64,000 bases of DNA from the NCBI GenBank assembly GCA_012295275.1, contig CM022677.1, positions 9,432,134-9,496,133 on the forward strand, given 5' to 3'. The notes under the pieces are model-generated. The model worked only from the letters and a program-made list of their open reading frames with translations. It was not told where the DNA came from and ran no database searches. This document shows, piece by piece, positions 26,181 to 38,673 of this stretch. The translations under genes and the position numbers were made by a program. The first letter of the stretch is position 1. Every line of letters starts with the position of its first letter. Source of the DNA: Chrysomallon squamiferum (Eukaryota; Mollusca; Gastropoda; Neomphalida; Peltospiridae).

Positions 26181-27822
26181 GCCGTGTGTGCAGTAAGAAC
26201 CATAAATTTAGTGTGTGCAGTAAAAACTGTAAATTTAGTGTGTGCAGTAAAAACTGTAAATTTAGTGTGCAGTAAGAACCATAAATTTAGTGTGTGCAGT
26301 AAAAACTGTAAATTTAGTGTGTGCAGTAAAAACTGTAAATTTAGTGTGCAGTAAGAACCATAAATTTAGTGTGTGCAGTAAAAACTGTAAATTTAGTGTG
26401 TGCAATAAAAACTGTAAATTTAGTGTGTGCAGTAAAAATTGTAAATTTAGTGTGCAGTAAGAACTGTAAATTTAGTGTGTGCAGTAAAAACTGTAAATTT
26501 AGTGTGTGCAGTAAGAACCATAAATTTAGTGTGTGCAGTAAAAACTGTAAATTTAGTGTGTGCAGTAAAAACTGTAAATTTAGTGTGTGCAGTAAAAACT
26601 GTAAATTTAGTGTGTGCAGTAAGAACTGTAAATTTAGTGTGTGCAGTAAAAACTGTAAATTTAGTGTGTGCAGTAAGAACCATAAATTTAGTGTGTGCAG
26701 TAAAAATTGTAAATTTAGTGTGTGCAGTAAAAATTGTAAATTTAGTGTGCAGTAAGAACTGTAAATTTAGTGTGTGCAGTAAAAACTGTAAATTTAGTGT
26801 GTGCAGTAAAAACTGTAAATTTAGTGTGTGCAGTAAGAACTGTAAATTTAGTGTGTGCAGTAAAAACTGTAAATTTAGTTTGCAGTAAAATACGTAAATT
26901 TAGTGTGTGCAGTAAGAACCATAAATTTAATGTGTGCAGTAAAAACTGTAAATTTAGTGTGTGCAGTAAGAACCATAAATTTAGTGTGTGCAGTAAAAAT
27001 TGTAAATTTAGTGTGTGCAGTAAAAACTGTAAATTTAGTGTGCAGTAAGAACCATAAATTTAGTGTGTGCAGTAAGAACCATAAATTTAGTGTGCAGTAA
27101 AAACTGTAAATTTAGTGTGTGCAGTAAGAACCATAAATTTAGTGTGTGCAGTAAAAACTGTAAATTTAGTGTGTGCAGTAAAAACTGTAAATTTAGTGTG
27201 TGCAGTAAAAATTGTAAATTTAGTGTGCAGTAAGAACTGTAAATTTAGTGTGTGCAGTAAAAACTGTAAATTTAGTGTGTGCAGTAAAAACTGTAAATTT
27301 AGTGTGCAGTAAGAACTGTAAATTTAGTGTGTGCAGTAAAAACTGTAAATTTAGTTTGCAGTAAAAAATGTAAATTTAGTGTGTGCAGTAAGAACCATAA
27401 ATTTAGTGTGTGCAGTAAAAATTGTAAATTTAGTGTGTGCAGTAAAAACTGTAAATTTAGTGTGTGCAGTAAGAACCATAAATTTAGTGTGTGCAGTAAA
27501 AATTGTAAATTTAGTTTGCAGTAAAATACGTAAATTTAGTGTGTGCAGTAAGAACCATAAATTTAATGTGTGCAGTAAAAACTGTAAATTTAGTGTGTGC
27601 AGTAAGAACCATAAATTTAGTGTGTGCAGTAAAAATTGTAAATTTAGTGTGTGCAGTAAAAACTGTAAATTTAGTGTGCAGTAAGAACCATAAATTGAGT
27701 GTGTGCAGTAAGAACCATAAATTTAGTGTGCAGTAAAAACAGTAAATTTAGTGTGTGCAGTAAAAACTGTAAATTTAGTGTGTGCAGTAAGAACCATAAA
27801 TTTAGTATGTGCAGTAAAAAAC
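26181..27822. repeat. 27-bp tandem satellite with higher-order structure
   Basis: About 60 copies of a 27-bp unit, GTGTGTGCAGTAAAAACTGT plus AAATTTA, mixed with 25-bp units that lack one GT and with variants AGAACCATA and AAATTGTA. The variant order recurs: the block starting with the rare word GCAGTAAAATACGTAAATTT at 26882 is repeated in the same order at 27518, a spacing of 636 bases. The nine-codon unit gives open frames on both strands that stop at each 25-bp unit. These are not considered genes. Confidence 0.95.
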
Positions 27823-30573
27823 AAATTTAAAGTATTTTTTCAACAATAAAACATAAATTTTATAACAGAATCTGTTTCAAAAAAAGCAATATGTTTTTTA
27901 AAGTTAATTTTATTTCAATATAAAAAGTTATGTTTTTATAATGACAAAATAAAGATTATTTAAGTAATTTTAAGATTCAAAAATAAAAGTAAACACAGTA
28001 CACATGGACTCAATCTTTCAGTGTTGTGTGTTACTACGTTTTGTTAGTGTCCACAGTGTGGTCGACTCTGAAATACCAAACCTGCTTTTCTCCAGTGACG
28101 CATGGCTAACTACTGTCTAAATACAGAGTTTATGTTGTATAGAAAAGTGTAACGTCCTTTTTAAAATATTTTTTGTTACTTACTCATGTGTTTCTCAACA
28201 GGTTTATGTGAAAAAAAAATGTTTACAACAGAATAAGTGGAATTATATAGAATGCAAATAAGCTGAGAGAGATAAAACAAATACAGAGTAAAATGACAAA
28301 CACCTATTAGGGTTATAATATTTTGAAATTTACAATTAAAAATGTTTGAATGCAGTAAGACTGCTTTACTAATTCCTGTTACAGCTCCAAATATCTGATC
28401 TAACACAACAAGCTGACTGATTTGAACACAGTAACAGTCAATGTGTTTAACAGACTATGAGTACTAATGGTCAACATTAATCCTACAGAAACTAATAAGA
28501 AGATTTACAACATCCAAAAAAGACCTCATTAAAATAATAATCTTTTACTTCATCAAAATCTTTCAACTTGATACACATTTCTTTATATTTTGTTTTATAA
28601 AAAATAGTAACAACCAATAAATAGTAACCATGAAGTGGGTGTGTATCGATTCCATGAGCGTAAGATTAGCAATGACCATATAATGTGTCACCCATTAAAA
28701 TGAGATAAGAACTTTTTAATTTTTTTATTTTTTAATTTTTTAAAATAATGGTTATAAAAATATACCTAGAAATACTTAAGAAACAGTTCACATTGGTCAC
28801 AGGAATAATGCATGTTTGGGTTCTGTTAAAACTTCCTTCAGTAGTGACATGCATGAGGCTTCTTTCATTCACGTGAAAAAAGAAATGCGCTCTAAATGTG
28901 TATAACAACAGAGTAAAAGTTTTATTTCAGTTCAGTAAGTTCAACTGATTTTGTTATTCCTATACATCAAAACCAAACTGGTCTTACAAAACAGCAGTTT
29001 ATTTATCTGAAAAAAAAATTCTTTTAACATCTAACATTACAAAATTTTATATAAATAAATAAATAATGGACATTGGCTACTAAAAAGTTGTAAACCATAT
29101 AAAATCAGAGGTCAATTTTTGCCTGTTTTAAAACATGACTATATATATATATATATATATATTACTGAAGTAAATACAGTTCCCTCACAAACAGCTGAAC
29201 ATACAGAAACATTGATGTAGTCAGGCAAGTGTGACTGTATATGTCTATAGCTAATGCTGTTTATCTACTTTTTCATTCATATAAAGTTACTGACAATGAA
29301 TATGACATTCCTATCATGTGTACATGTATATAAGTAATATATTAATTCTACTGCTGTACATAAAATTAACTATCATAAACTACATTTTATTTCACTATTA
29401 AGTTTTCTCTCTCCAGGTCTTTATAGTAGTTCTTAATTCTGGAAATATGTACTAGTGTTTTTTTCATGGAGCAGAGTAAACCACTGCACAAAGTATGACA
29501 TGCGTACAACACAGTCATACATAACAGCTCTCGCTGACGGTATGACATGCGTGCGACGACGTACAAGTCATACATAACAGCTCTCGCTGACTTCACACAG
29601 TTAAGACACCATGACATAATGTCAATTGTAGTTAATATAACAACTATTCATTAGTAACACAGTACATCAAATTCTGAAACTAAAATATCAGGCTACATAA
29701 AAACAACAACTTCTTAATGATAACAATAATAAGGAAAGAATGAGAATAACTTAGTATTTTGTTAGACTGTCTATCAATCTGTACAGATTTGTTCATTCTT
29801 TCCTTAAATAATTAGAATATCTGTAATACAAAATCCATTTTTAGTAATTCAAAGTGAAAAATTAAGCATTTATACAGACTTTACATGCATAGAAATTAAT
29901 AAGAGATTTCAGTGTTTACACATAGATGTGTATAAGATTTTATTCTAAAACATTTCTCTCTGACAAAGACTTGTAAAAAGTATTTTCCTGATGAAGGGTT
30001 ACAGAATACTGATAATCCAAACTTTGTTATATTCTCAGTCAAAGAATCCAGCAAAGTTAATAAAATATTCAAAAGGAACTACTAAATCTCATCTGGTTTT
30101 AGCTAACAAAATATGTCTACAAAACTGATATTGAAAATACATTAGTTGCCATGCTGACAGAAACAAAAAGGATATTAAATTATTTACAAATAGCAAACAG
30201 TAACAAAAACTGACTAGACAGTAATAACATTAATCAGCAGTGAGACTGACAGAATTTTTACTTACATATAAATGTCAACCAAATGTCAACGATTTATGAT
30301 GAATTATTAATAATTTACATTTATTCTAAAACATTATGTCTGACAAATATTTTGTTTCTTTTCTGTACTAAAAACAATGGCAGAAATTATAAACAGACTG
30401 ATAAAAGCCAGTAACAGAAAGGTTTATGAAGATATCTGCCTACTCTGATTTAAAAAAGTACTTTCCATTTAATAACAACTGTTCTGTTTCTTTATAATTA
30501 ATAAAATTATAATAATATTAAATAATAATAATAAATAATATTTATTTATTTATAAAAAGGTTTTTTTTTTTTA

Positions 30574-30621
<48 letters not shown>

Positions 30622-31420
30622 AAAACAGAATTTTACCTGTCTTTTTTTAAACCTGGTAACCTTGGTTAAAAATTGGATTATAAAGAAATAAAATTAAAAT
30701 ATATCTTATCATATTCTGGTCACGCTGACAAACAACCTACCAGGTTTTCACTATGTGTATTGAGGAATAAATAATTGCATTCTCCAGATTTCTTTTGATT
30801 TAGTTCATACAATGCTTACAATGCTGTTCTTCTTTCAGCTTCTTAACTCATCCGTAACCCATTTTGTATGAAAATCATGGGTTTTTTCTAAATATAACAT
30901 GATCTATTTTTAATTCCAAACTGTGATTTAATACATGGGATACAAACAGCATGTTTGTGTTTTGTTGTTGGATGTAACCCAGTCATAGTTTAGTGTCTTT
31001 TCTTGTTTCAGTTTTATATTTCTGTTGCCCGAGTCAGAAACACTTTGCTATTTGCCTGCAACCATCATTGAAATGAGTATTGCTGATCAGCTTGTTTTGA
31101 TTATGCTAATCCCCCAAAATACAAGCTTTACAAACAGCCTCATAATCTACAAATAATACTTTTAGCTCATGTTTAAGACTTGCAACTGTTTCAAAAAAAA
31201 AATGAAAAAAAAAATTAAAAAAAAAACATATTTCACAATTTTAAGTGGCAGCACAGATATTTATTTGTGCTATTTGTCTTTTATTTACATGCACTTTGCT
31301 ATTAGTTATGAACAGACATGGATGAATGAAATCTCTTGAAAACAGTGGACTACCTGTGTCAGAATTCTGGTACCTGGACACAGCTAAACCTGAGCCAGCA
31401 AACAAACAGACACCGATGCA
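27823..31420. other. AT-rich non-coding sequence
   Basis: No convincing exon on either strand. It contains a two-copy tandem repeat at about 29488-29592 (unit about 65 bp, with TCATACATAACAGCTCTCGC), the second copy of a dispersed repeat at 29060-29137, (AT)n at about 29143-29161 and (CA)n at about 30578-30617. Confidence 0.5.
29060..29137. repeat. Dispersed repeat, copy 2
   Basis: The partner of 23943-24014; it ends in TTTTTGCCTGTTTTAAAACA followed by an AT dinucleotide tract. Confidence 0.75.
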
Positions 31421-31423
31421 GAG

Positions 31424-31425
31424 AA

Positions 31426-31456
<31 letters not shown>

Positions 31457-31555
31457 CACACTGACAGACACACACTGACAGACACACGCTGACACACACA
31501 GACACACACTGACAGACACACACTGACACACACAGATACACACTGACAGGCACAA
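31424..31555. repeat. CA-rich microsatellite/minisatellite
   Basis: (CA)n interspersed with the word ACACACTGACAGAC repeated about eight times. Confidence 0.9.
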
Positions 31556-31812
31556 ACATACTGCTAATGCTGTTTACAGCTGCACTGTTATCACTGTAAG
31601 GCCAGAACAGTTGTTAGTGTGACAAGTCTTTCCTCAATTATAAATCCTGGAATTAGTTCAGTTGACTCTATTAATAAAAATTCTAAATGTTTATTTACTG
31701 GATAAATCAAGAAATAATTATGTAACACATGGACTTTAATTATGTAACACATGGTCCAGCCAATGCCATCATAATAAACCACTGCTTGTAATCAACCTCC
31801 CTGCAATTCTCT

Positions 31813-33862
31813 ATCACTGGAACATGCAGCAGTGTCATACAGATATTAACTGTCACTGGAACATGCAGCAGTGTCAGACAGATGTTAACTGTCACTGGAA
31901 CATGCAGCAGTGTCAGACAGATATTAACTGTCACTGGAACATGCAGCAGTGTCAGACAGATGTTAACTGTCACTGGAACATGCAGCAGTGTCAGACAGAT
32001 GTTAACTGTCACTGGAACATGCAGCAGTGTCAGACAGATGTTAACTGTCACTGGAACATGCAGCAGTGTCAGACAGATGTTAACTGTCACTGGAACATGC
32101 AGCAGTGTCAGACAGATGTTAACTGTCACTGGAACATGCAGCAGTGTCAGACAGATGTTAACTGTCACTGGAACATGCAGCAGTGTCAGACAGATGTTAA
32201 CTGTCACTGGAACATGCAGCAGTGTCAGACAGATGTTAACTGTCACTGGAACATGCAGCAGTGTCAGACAGATGTTAACTGTCACTGGAACATGCAGCAG
32301 TGTCAGACAGATGTTAACTGTCACTGGAACATGCAGCAGTGTCAGACAGATGTTAACTGTCACTGGAACATGCAGCAGTGTCAGACAGATGTTAACTGTC
32401 ACTGGAACATGCAGCAGTGTCAGACAGATGTTAACTGTCACTGGAACATGCAGCAGTGTCAGACAGATGTTAACTGTCACTGGAACATGCAGCAGTGTCA
32501 GACAGATGTTAACTGTCACTGGAACATGCAGCAGTGTCAGACAGATGTTAACTGTCACTGGAACATGCAGCAGTGTCAGACAGATGTTAACTGTCACTGG
32601 AACATGCAGCAGTGTCAGACAGATGTTAACTGTCACTGGAACATGCAGCAGTGTCAGACAGATGTTAACTGTCACAGAACATGCAGCAGTGTCAGACAGA
32701 TGTTAACTGTCACTGGAACATGCAGCAGTGTCAGACAGATGTTAACTGTCACTGGAACATGCAGCAGTGTCAGACAGATGTTAACTGTCACTGGAACATT
32801 AGTGTCAGACAGATGTTAACTGTCACTGGAACATGCAGCAGTGTCAGACAGATATTAACTATCACTGGAACATGCAGCAGTGTCAGACAGATATTAACTA
32901 TCACTGGAACATGCAGCAGTGTCAGACAGATGTTAACTGTTGGAACATGCAGCAGTGTCAGACAGATGTTAACTGTCACTGGAACATGCAGCAGTGTCAG
33001 ACAGATGTTAACTGTCACTGGAACATGCAGCAGTGTCAGACAGATTAACTGTCACTGGAACATGCAGCAGTGTCAGACAGATGTTAACTGTCACTGGAAC
33101 ATGCAGCAGTGTCAGACAGATGTTAACTGTCACTGGAACATGCAGCAGTGTCAGACAGATGTTAACTTCACTGGAACATGCAGCAGTGTCAGACAGATGT
33201 TAACTGTCACTGGAACATGCAGCAGTGTCAGACAGATGTTAACTGTCACTGGAACATGCAGCAGTGTCAGACAGATGTTAACTGTCACTGGAACATGCAG
33301 CAGTGTCAGACAGATGTTAACTGTCACTGGAACATGCAGCAGTGTCAGACAGATGTTAACTGTCACTGGAACATGCAGCAGTGTCAGACAGATGTTAACT
33401 GTCACTGGAACATGCAGCAGTGTCAGACAGATGTTAACTGTCACTGGAACATGCAGCAGTGTCAGACAGATATTAACTGTCACTGGAACATGCAGCAGTG
33501 TCAGACAGATGTTAACTGTCACTGGAACATGCAGCAGTGTCAGACAGATATTAACTGTCACTGGAACATGCAGCAGTGTCAGACAGATATTAACTGTCAC
33601 TGGAACATGCAGCAGTGTCAGACAGATGTTAACTGTCACTGGAACATGCAGCAGTGTCAGACAGATATTAACTGTCACTGGAACATGCAGCAGTGTCAGA
33701 CAGATATTAACTGTCACTGGAACATGCAGCAGTGTCAGACAGATATTAACTGTCACTGGAACATGCAGCAGTGTCAGACAGATATTAACTGTCACTGGAA
33801 CATGCAGCAGTGTCAGACAGATATTAACTGTCACTGGAACATGCAGCAGTGTCAGACAGATG
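31813..33862. repeat. 39-bp tandem satellite, about 52 copies
   Basis: The unit is CACTGGAACATGCAGCAGTG plus TCAGACAGATGTTAACTGT. The first about 21 units after 31930 are almost perfect. Scattered short deletions occur at about 32674, 32798, 32938, 33043 and 33166, and from about 33470 a variant with GATATTAAC for GATGTTAAC predominates. At 13 codons per unit with no stop in several frames, it yields frames of up to about 390 codons on the plus strand and over 300 on the minus strand. Confidence 0.97.
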
Positions 33863-34177
33863 TAAAGTGGTGAAGGATGCCAGTTTTACAGTGACAGTCT
33901 GAAGATTTGTGAGATTACCCCTGCCTGTCCTCTCTCTGACTTTTCAAATGTGACAAATATCTTATTACATGTTGCATTACTGAATGAACTTCTGAAGCTC
34001 TGTATCTCTGTTATCATTAATAAAAACCTGTTATTCACAAATGAAGATAATAATAACTGTTACATGTCAGAATGTACATCTAGTACCTGATATATGTCCA
34101 CTGGTACTGCATTAAACTATTTGTGCTCATCAAGTCAGATTTTCTTCAATGAATTGAAATTCACTGTAAAATTAATA
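33863..34177. other. Non-coding spacer
   Basis: AT-rich, with no recognised features, between the satellite and the inverted-repeat element. Confidence 0.5.
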
Positions 34178-34972
34178 CCATATATACTTGTGTATAAGTC
34201 GAATTTTTGGGAGACTATATTAAGGTAATATTTTGGGGGTTGACTTATACATAGGTAATGCTTTTGTAGCTGTTGCTGAAGAGTTGCCATTTTGACTATT
34301 TTTTGCTATGGGATGCATCTAAAATAATCGCGGTCTTTCAGCTTTTTTAAAAAATATAATTTTATCATATAAATTTTTTTTTAAATTAAATAACAAAACC
34401 AAATATGAATGTAAAACATGAAATTCTTCCGTTTAATGACATTAAAAATACATTTTAAAGCGAGAAAACCGTCAGTACGGCGTTATGCCTTACGGCATCT
34501 TGCAATGATCTAGGAATGCAGACTTCTCTGCCAAATTGCACTAAATATCGGTCCTAATTTCATAAACAAAACTCACTTGTTTAATTGTAAAGAATTTGGT
34601 GAAATAATACTGCAATCATCATTAATATCCACTACCGACAAATTTTGTAAATCATAGAACGGCTAAATATAATGGTAAGTTAGGTCTCCATGTTAGACCT
34701 ATTACATTAAAGAGATACTATTTAAGATACATTTAGGCTAAAGCTCATGTAATACATGCATTTACGTTATTATGGTATGTTCGTGCAAGTTATGTTACAG
34801 TAGGCGTACAATGTAGGCCTACATGGCACTGTCACACTGGTCTAAAAATAGTGACGGTGCCTGGAATCTACAGTCAACTTATACACAAGTAATACCTACA
34901 ATGGCACAATTTTTGGTCTTAAAATACACATCGACTTATACATAAGGTCGCCTTGTACACAAGTATATACAG
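34178..34972. mobile_element. Non-autonomous DNA transposon (MITE-like), about 795 bp
   Basis: The ends are inverted repeats: the left starts CCATATATACTTGTGTATAA and the right, reverse complemented, starts CTGTATATACTTGTGTACAA. Both are followed within by versions of GTCGA. Extra internal copies of the subterminal word lie at about 34238 (TTGACTTATACATAGGTAAT) and 34873 (GTCAACTTATACACAAGTAA). TA lies immediately outside each end, which is compatible with a TA target duplication, though the dinucleotide is common here. The interior has no open frame, so any transposase must come from elsewhere. The superfamily is not assigned. Confidence 0.65.
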
Positions 34973-37334
34973 TATGTGATCTTATTAATAATGTAAAGTC
35001 TACCAAGAAGAATAACTTTGACAGTAATGGAAGGTTGTAATTGTGTCACATGGTTTTCTGTTGATGTAAGACAATGAATACAGAATAGTCATTTAGTAGT
35101 TTACACTGTGCACTTGTCATTGTGACTAGTCTGACTGGTATTATTAATACCTAAAATCTGGCTCATCCTGTCTAAATTAGCAGACTATAACACCAGCAAG
35201 TAACAAGGTATTAAAGAACTGAATGACTATTCTGTATCCACTACAGAACAATAATGTAAACAAGAATTGAATATGGGTAATTGTTATATATATATATATT
35301 TCACATAAATTAACCATCAATGGTAACCTACAATTTAATCATATGATTTGAATGATAAAATATAAAAGCAAATAGCATTGATAGATAATACTAAACTAAT
35401 TAAGCCTAATTGGATACTTTAAGTTTCTGACTAATCTTTTAGTTATTAAAATACATTATCTTAGTTAGGTACTTAGTTTTTAAATCTTTGGAGATTTATA
35501 AACCTCGCATGTGTGTTCAGTAAACACCTCTGCATATCTGAATTTATTTTGCAACTTAAATGCCAATTTTTAGTTTGTTAATCCCAGTGTTTCTCAGTTT
35601 ATAAAATAAAGAACTTCCCCCATATATAACACAGCTTCTAAATAGCCCATGGACATTTGCATATTCTCTGCTATTTAGTTTTTGAGTATTTTACCCCCAT
35701 AATTAGCTAAATATTGAATTTATAAACATGATTATACAAAATAGCTAAATAAATATTACCATTAGATAATATACTTAATATAAAATGTAGCAGACATTCT
35801 GCTTTAAATGGACATATAAAAATAATGGTTTTCTGAATATTACATAATTCACTACACACAAAACAAAATTACAATTAAAAACATGGCAAAGCGGCACTAA
35901 CGAGGTTCCGCCACAACACTTCACTGAAACTTAATTTTAAAACCAGAGCAAGTTCACTCAACCCTCCCTTAAATCCCTGTTTGTTAGATTTCAGAAAAAA
36001 TTGAAAATTTCTCAATTCTATTGAAATTCAGATTTATCTGGGAGTTAGCACACCAGTCTCTCTGTTTACTGTGGCCATATATTAGGACTTCTAACTCCTG
36101 ATAAACCTGGATGTTTGATTTGTTTTGACAACCCTTCACCATTTTCAGTGCGACTCTACTCAATTCATGAATATTATAAAGAAATTAAAATTATTTTTTA
36201 CAACAAAACATAAAAATACCAGAACTGACAACCAATTATGAATATCGCTGATGTGATAAAAGACAGAAACTAACCTCAAAAACTTGAGATTTCCCATCTC
36301 GACAGCCATCCTGTGAACACACCTTAACTCTTGTACAAGTGTCTTCACGTGGCACAGAAAACCTGGCTTCAGTCTAGTTATCATTCAATCTGAAACAACC
36401 ATTTCAACAATCAATCTTTAAAAATAACGAATCATGCTAATAATAATAATAATAATAACAAACAAAATACGATAAAAATGATGCCAATGGCTTTATTTTG
36501 TTTTTTAACATGGTTTATACTTATAATAAATAATTATTTTAAAATACATAATTCTACAGGTTTAAATTAAAACCTTTTTAGAATTCCTAACTTCATGTAC
36601 AAATTTTGTTGATATGTTAACTAAAGACAGACAAACAAAATGCTTTAATTTAAGTATGCTATCAGCAGATTTTCACTTTCAGTGTTGCGTACATTATTGT
36701 TATCACAACAAACAAAACAGTGAAGAATGATAGTGAAACTTTGTATGATAATGTCTAACACACTTTACTCGCAAAATCTTATTCAGACTTTAAAATCCTG
36801 TGACAGCGCAATACATTTTAATAATACTAATTATTAGGCATATGAAATACAATTTATATTACATTTAATGGATACGTAAAGTTTGTTTACTTATTAAGCC
36901 TTGTTTAGGCGTAAAACTCTTCTTGGGGAAACCCTAAAATCAGCGCTTTTTGGATTAACCTGGATTATTATATCACTGAAATTTCCTCCATTTAGAGAAA
37001 GCATCGCACTTTTTTAATTGCTTATTTAAAATAAACGCGAGTAACTGTTTATAAACAAATATTATATTTATATCTTTCACTGCGCAATAATCTATTAAAC
37101 TCATGTTAATAGTGATATCTGTATTTTTATTATTGCGAAAAACAACACATTTTGAGTGAGTAACCTGTAGCTACATTTTCTTTGCCGATGCCGGGTTAGT
37201 GAAAAAAAGATCTATACAAAATGTCATGCAGTAAACCCCTTAAATGTGGATGTCTGTATAAGGCAGTATTAGAGATATAAATAAACTAAATGAAATACAC
37301 AGAGGTAGGCGGCGATAACAACAATAACAACAAC

Positions 37335-37379
<45 letters not shown>

Positions 37380-38673
37380 AGGGGATAAAAAAAGGGAGAA
37401 TGTAGTATATTATTACTTTTATTATTAGTATATATTAATATGTTTAATATTAGTAATTGTGTGCAAAACGTAAGATGAAATTACCATGTGATATATTTGT
37501 CAAAATGATGATGATGTTGATGACTGTTATAATAATAATTATAATGAGAATGATGATGATGATTGTAATAAAGAACTAGACCTATAAAAATATAATTTAA
37601 AAAAATATATTTTTTTTATTTTTCATTTGAAAACTCGTTGAACAAAATCTCTGTATATTTATAATAAACTGTATAATCAAATGATAATCGTATAATCAAT
37701 TTAATATTTTAATGTTGCTGTTAATGGACTAATAAAGAGTAGTAAGTATTAAATTAATGCGGTTCAGATGCTACCATATCTTTAATATTATTTATTATTC
37801 TCTGGGTTTTTTAAATCTTCCAAGCAAAATGAAACGAAATAGGGTCCAGGGTTTTTCTTTCAAACCAACAAAATATTTATTATTATGACTAAAAAAAAAA
37901 AAAAAAAAAAATTAATGTATTAAACGAATCAAATTTTGTGTCATCAAAGAAACAACATTAACATTACAAGGTGTCTGGATATTTATATACCTGAAATACA
38001 AAGAAAAATAAAATATAGAAATTGTTGTTAATAAAATAAAAACGTTCTAAGTTCGTTTATCAAAAGTCAGTTGGTTTTTTTCAATAAATTTACTGTCAGA
38101 ATATTTTCATATCTTTGTCAGACGATTTTCCTCAGTCGGGAACGAACTGACGGAAACTGTCCTCCACTCTTCGAAGTATCAACAACTTTGACGTCACATT
38201 ATATGAACATATTGAGCGGGAAACTAAAGCCCTGAATCATCATACTGACCATTTACTGGGTTTTTTCGCATGCTTTTTCCAGTTATTCAGAAATATTTTA
38301 TTTTATTTATTTATTATTATTATTATTTTTATATCAGTAATCTAATTTCAGACTTCACTTATTATTTTCCCCTCCAAATCTTGTTAAACATAGATTGTTA
38401 GTTTTTCTTTTGATTTGTGTTTTTGCCTTTGCTACGTTTTTTCTTTTCATTCATTGCTTTTAGCGGTTTTTGATTGAGTTTCGAGTATAGATTAGTATAT
38501 AAATAAAGGATTATGTTTTTGTTTTGTTATATGGGTATTGTGTATTGTGTGTGTAGATTATTTTTTTGATATATAAAGTGTTAAAACGGCTCTTTGGTAT
38601 TCTGGATGTGATTAGTGTCCTGCTGAATACGTTCATATAATGTGCGGGCTACTTGAATTTAGAATTATTACAT
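34973..38673. other. Intergenic AT-rich sequence
   Basis: It contains (AT)n at about 35287-35300, a (TTA)n tract of about 15 units at 37333-37378, TGA/GAT repeats near 37506-37565 and an A-run at about 37890-37909. A possible minus-strand exon around 36284-36390 (acceptor TTTCAG, donor GAG|GTTAGT) could not be tied to any gene. CpG-containing words are more frequent at 36880-37200 and 38100-38280 than in the first 34 kb. Confidence 0.45.
38189..38196. promoter_or_regulatory. CRE-like palindrome TGACGTCA
   Basis: A perfect TGACGTCA octamer lies in a locally CpG-richer stretch, about 480 bases beyond the stop codon of the glycosyltransferase gene. This is the consensus bound by CREB/ATF factors in animals. 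No transcription start is identifiable beside it, so the regulatory role is a guess. Confidence 0.15.

Noticed and set aside
26369-27736. Series of repetitive frames with CAVKTVNLV-type units
   Set aside because: Product of the 27-bp satellite; each ends at a 25-bp unit, as expected for non-coding DNA.
31813-33862. CRISPR-like array
   Set aside because: Repeats are adjacent without unique spacers, and the window is eukaryotic.
31740-33873. Very long repetitive open frames on both strands
   Set aside because: They translate a 39-bp satellite with no stop; frames are open on both strands at once and no unique protein sequence or splice context is attached.
36160-36384. 74-codon minus-strand frame with possible exon borders
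   Set aside because: Only the first about 35 codons look protein-like; borders are weak and no family is recognised, so it is mentioned only as a possibility in the region note.
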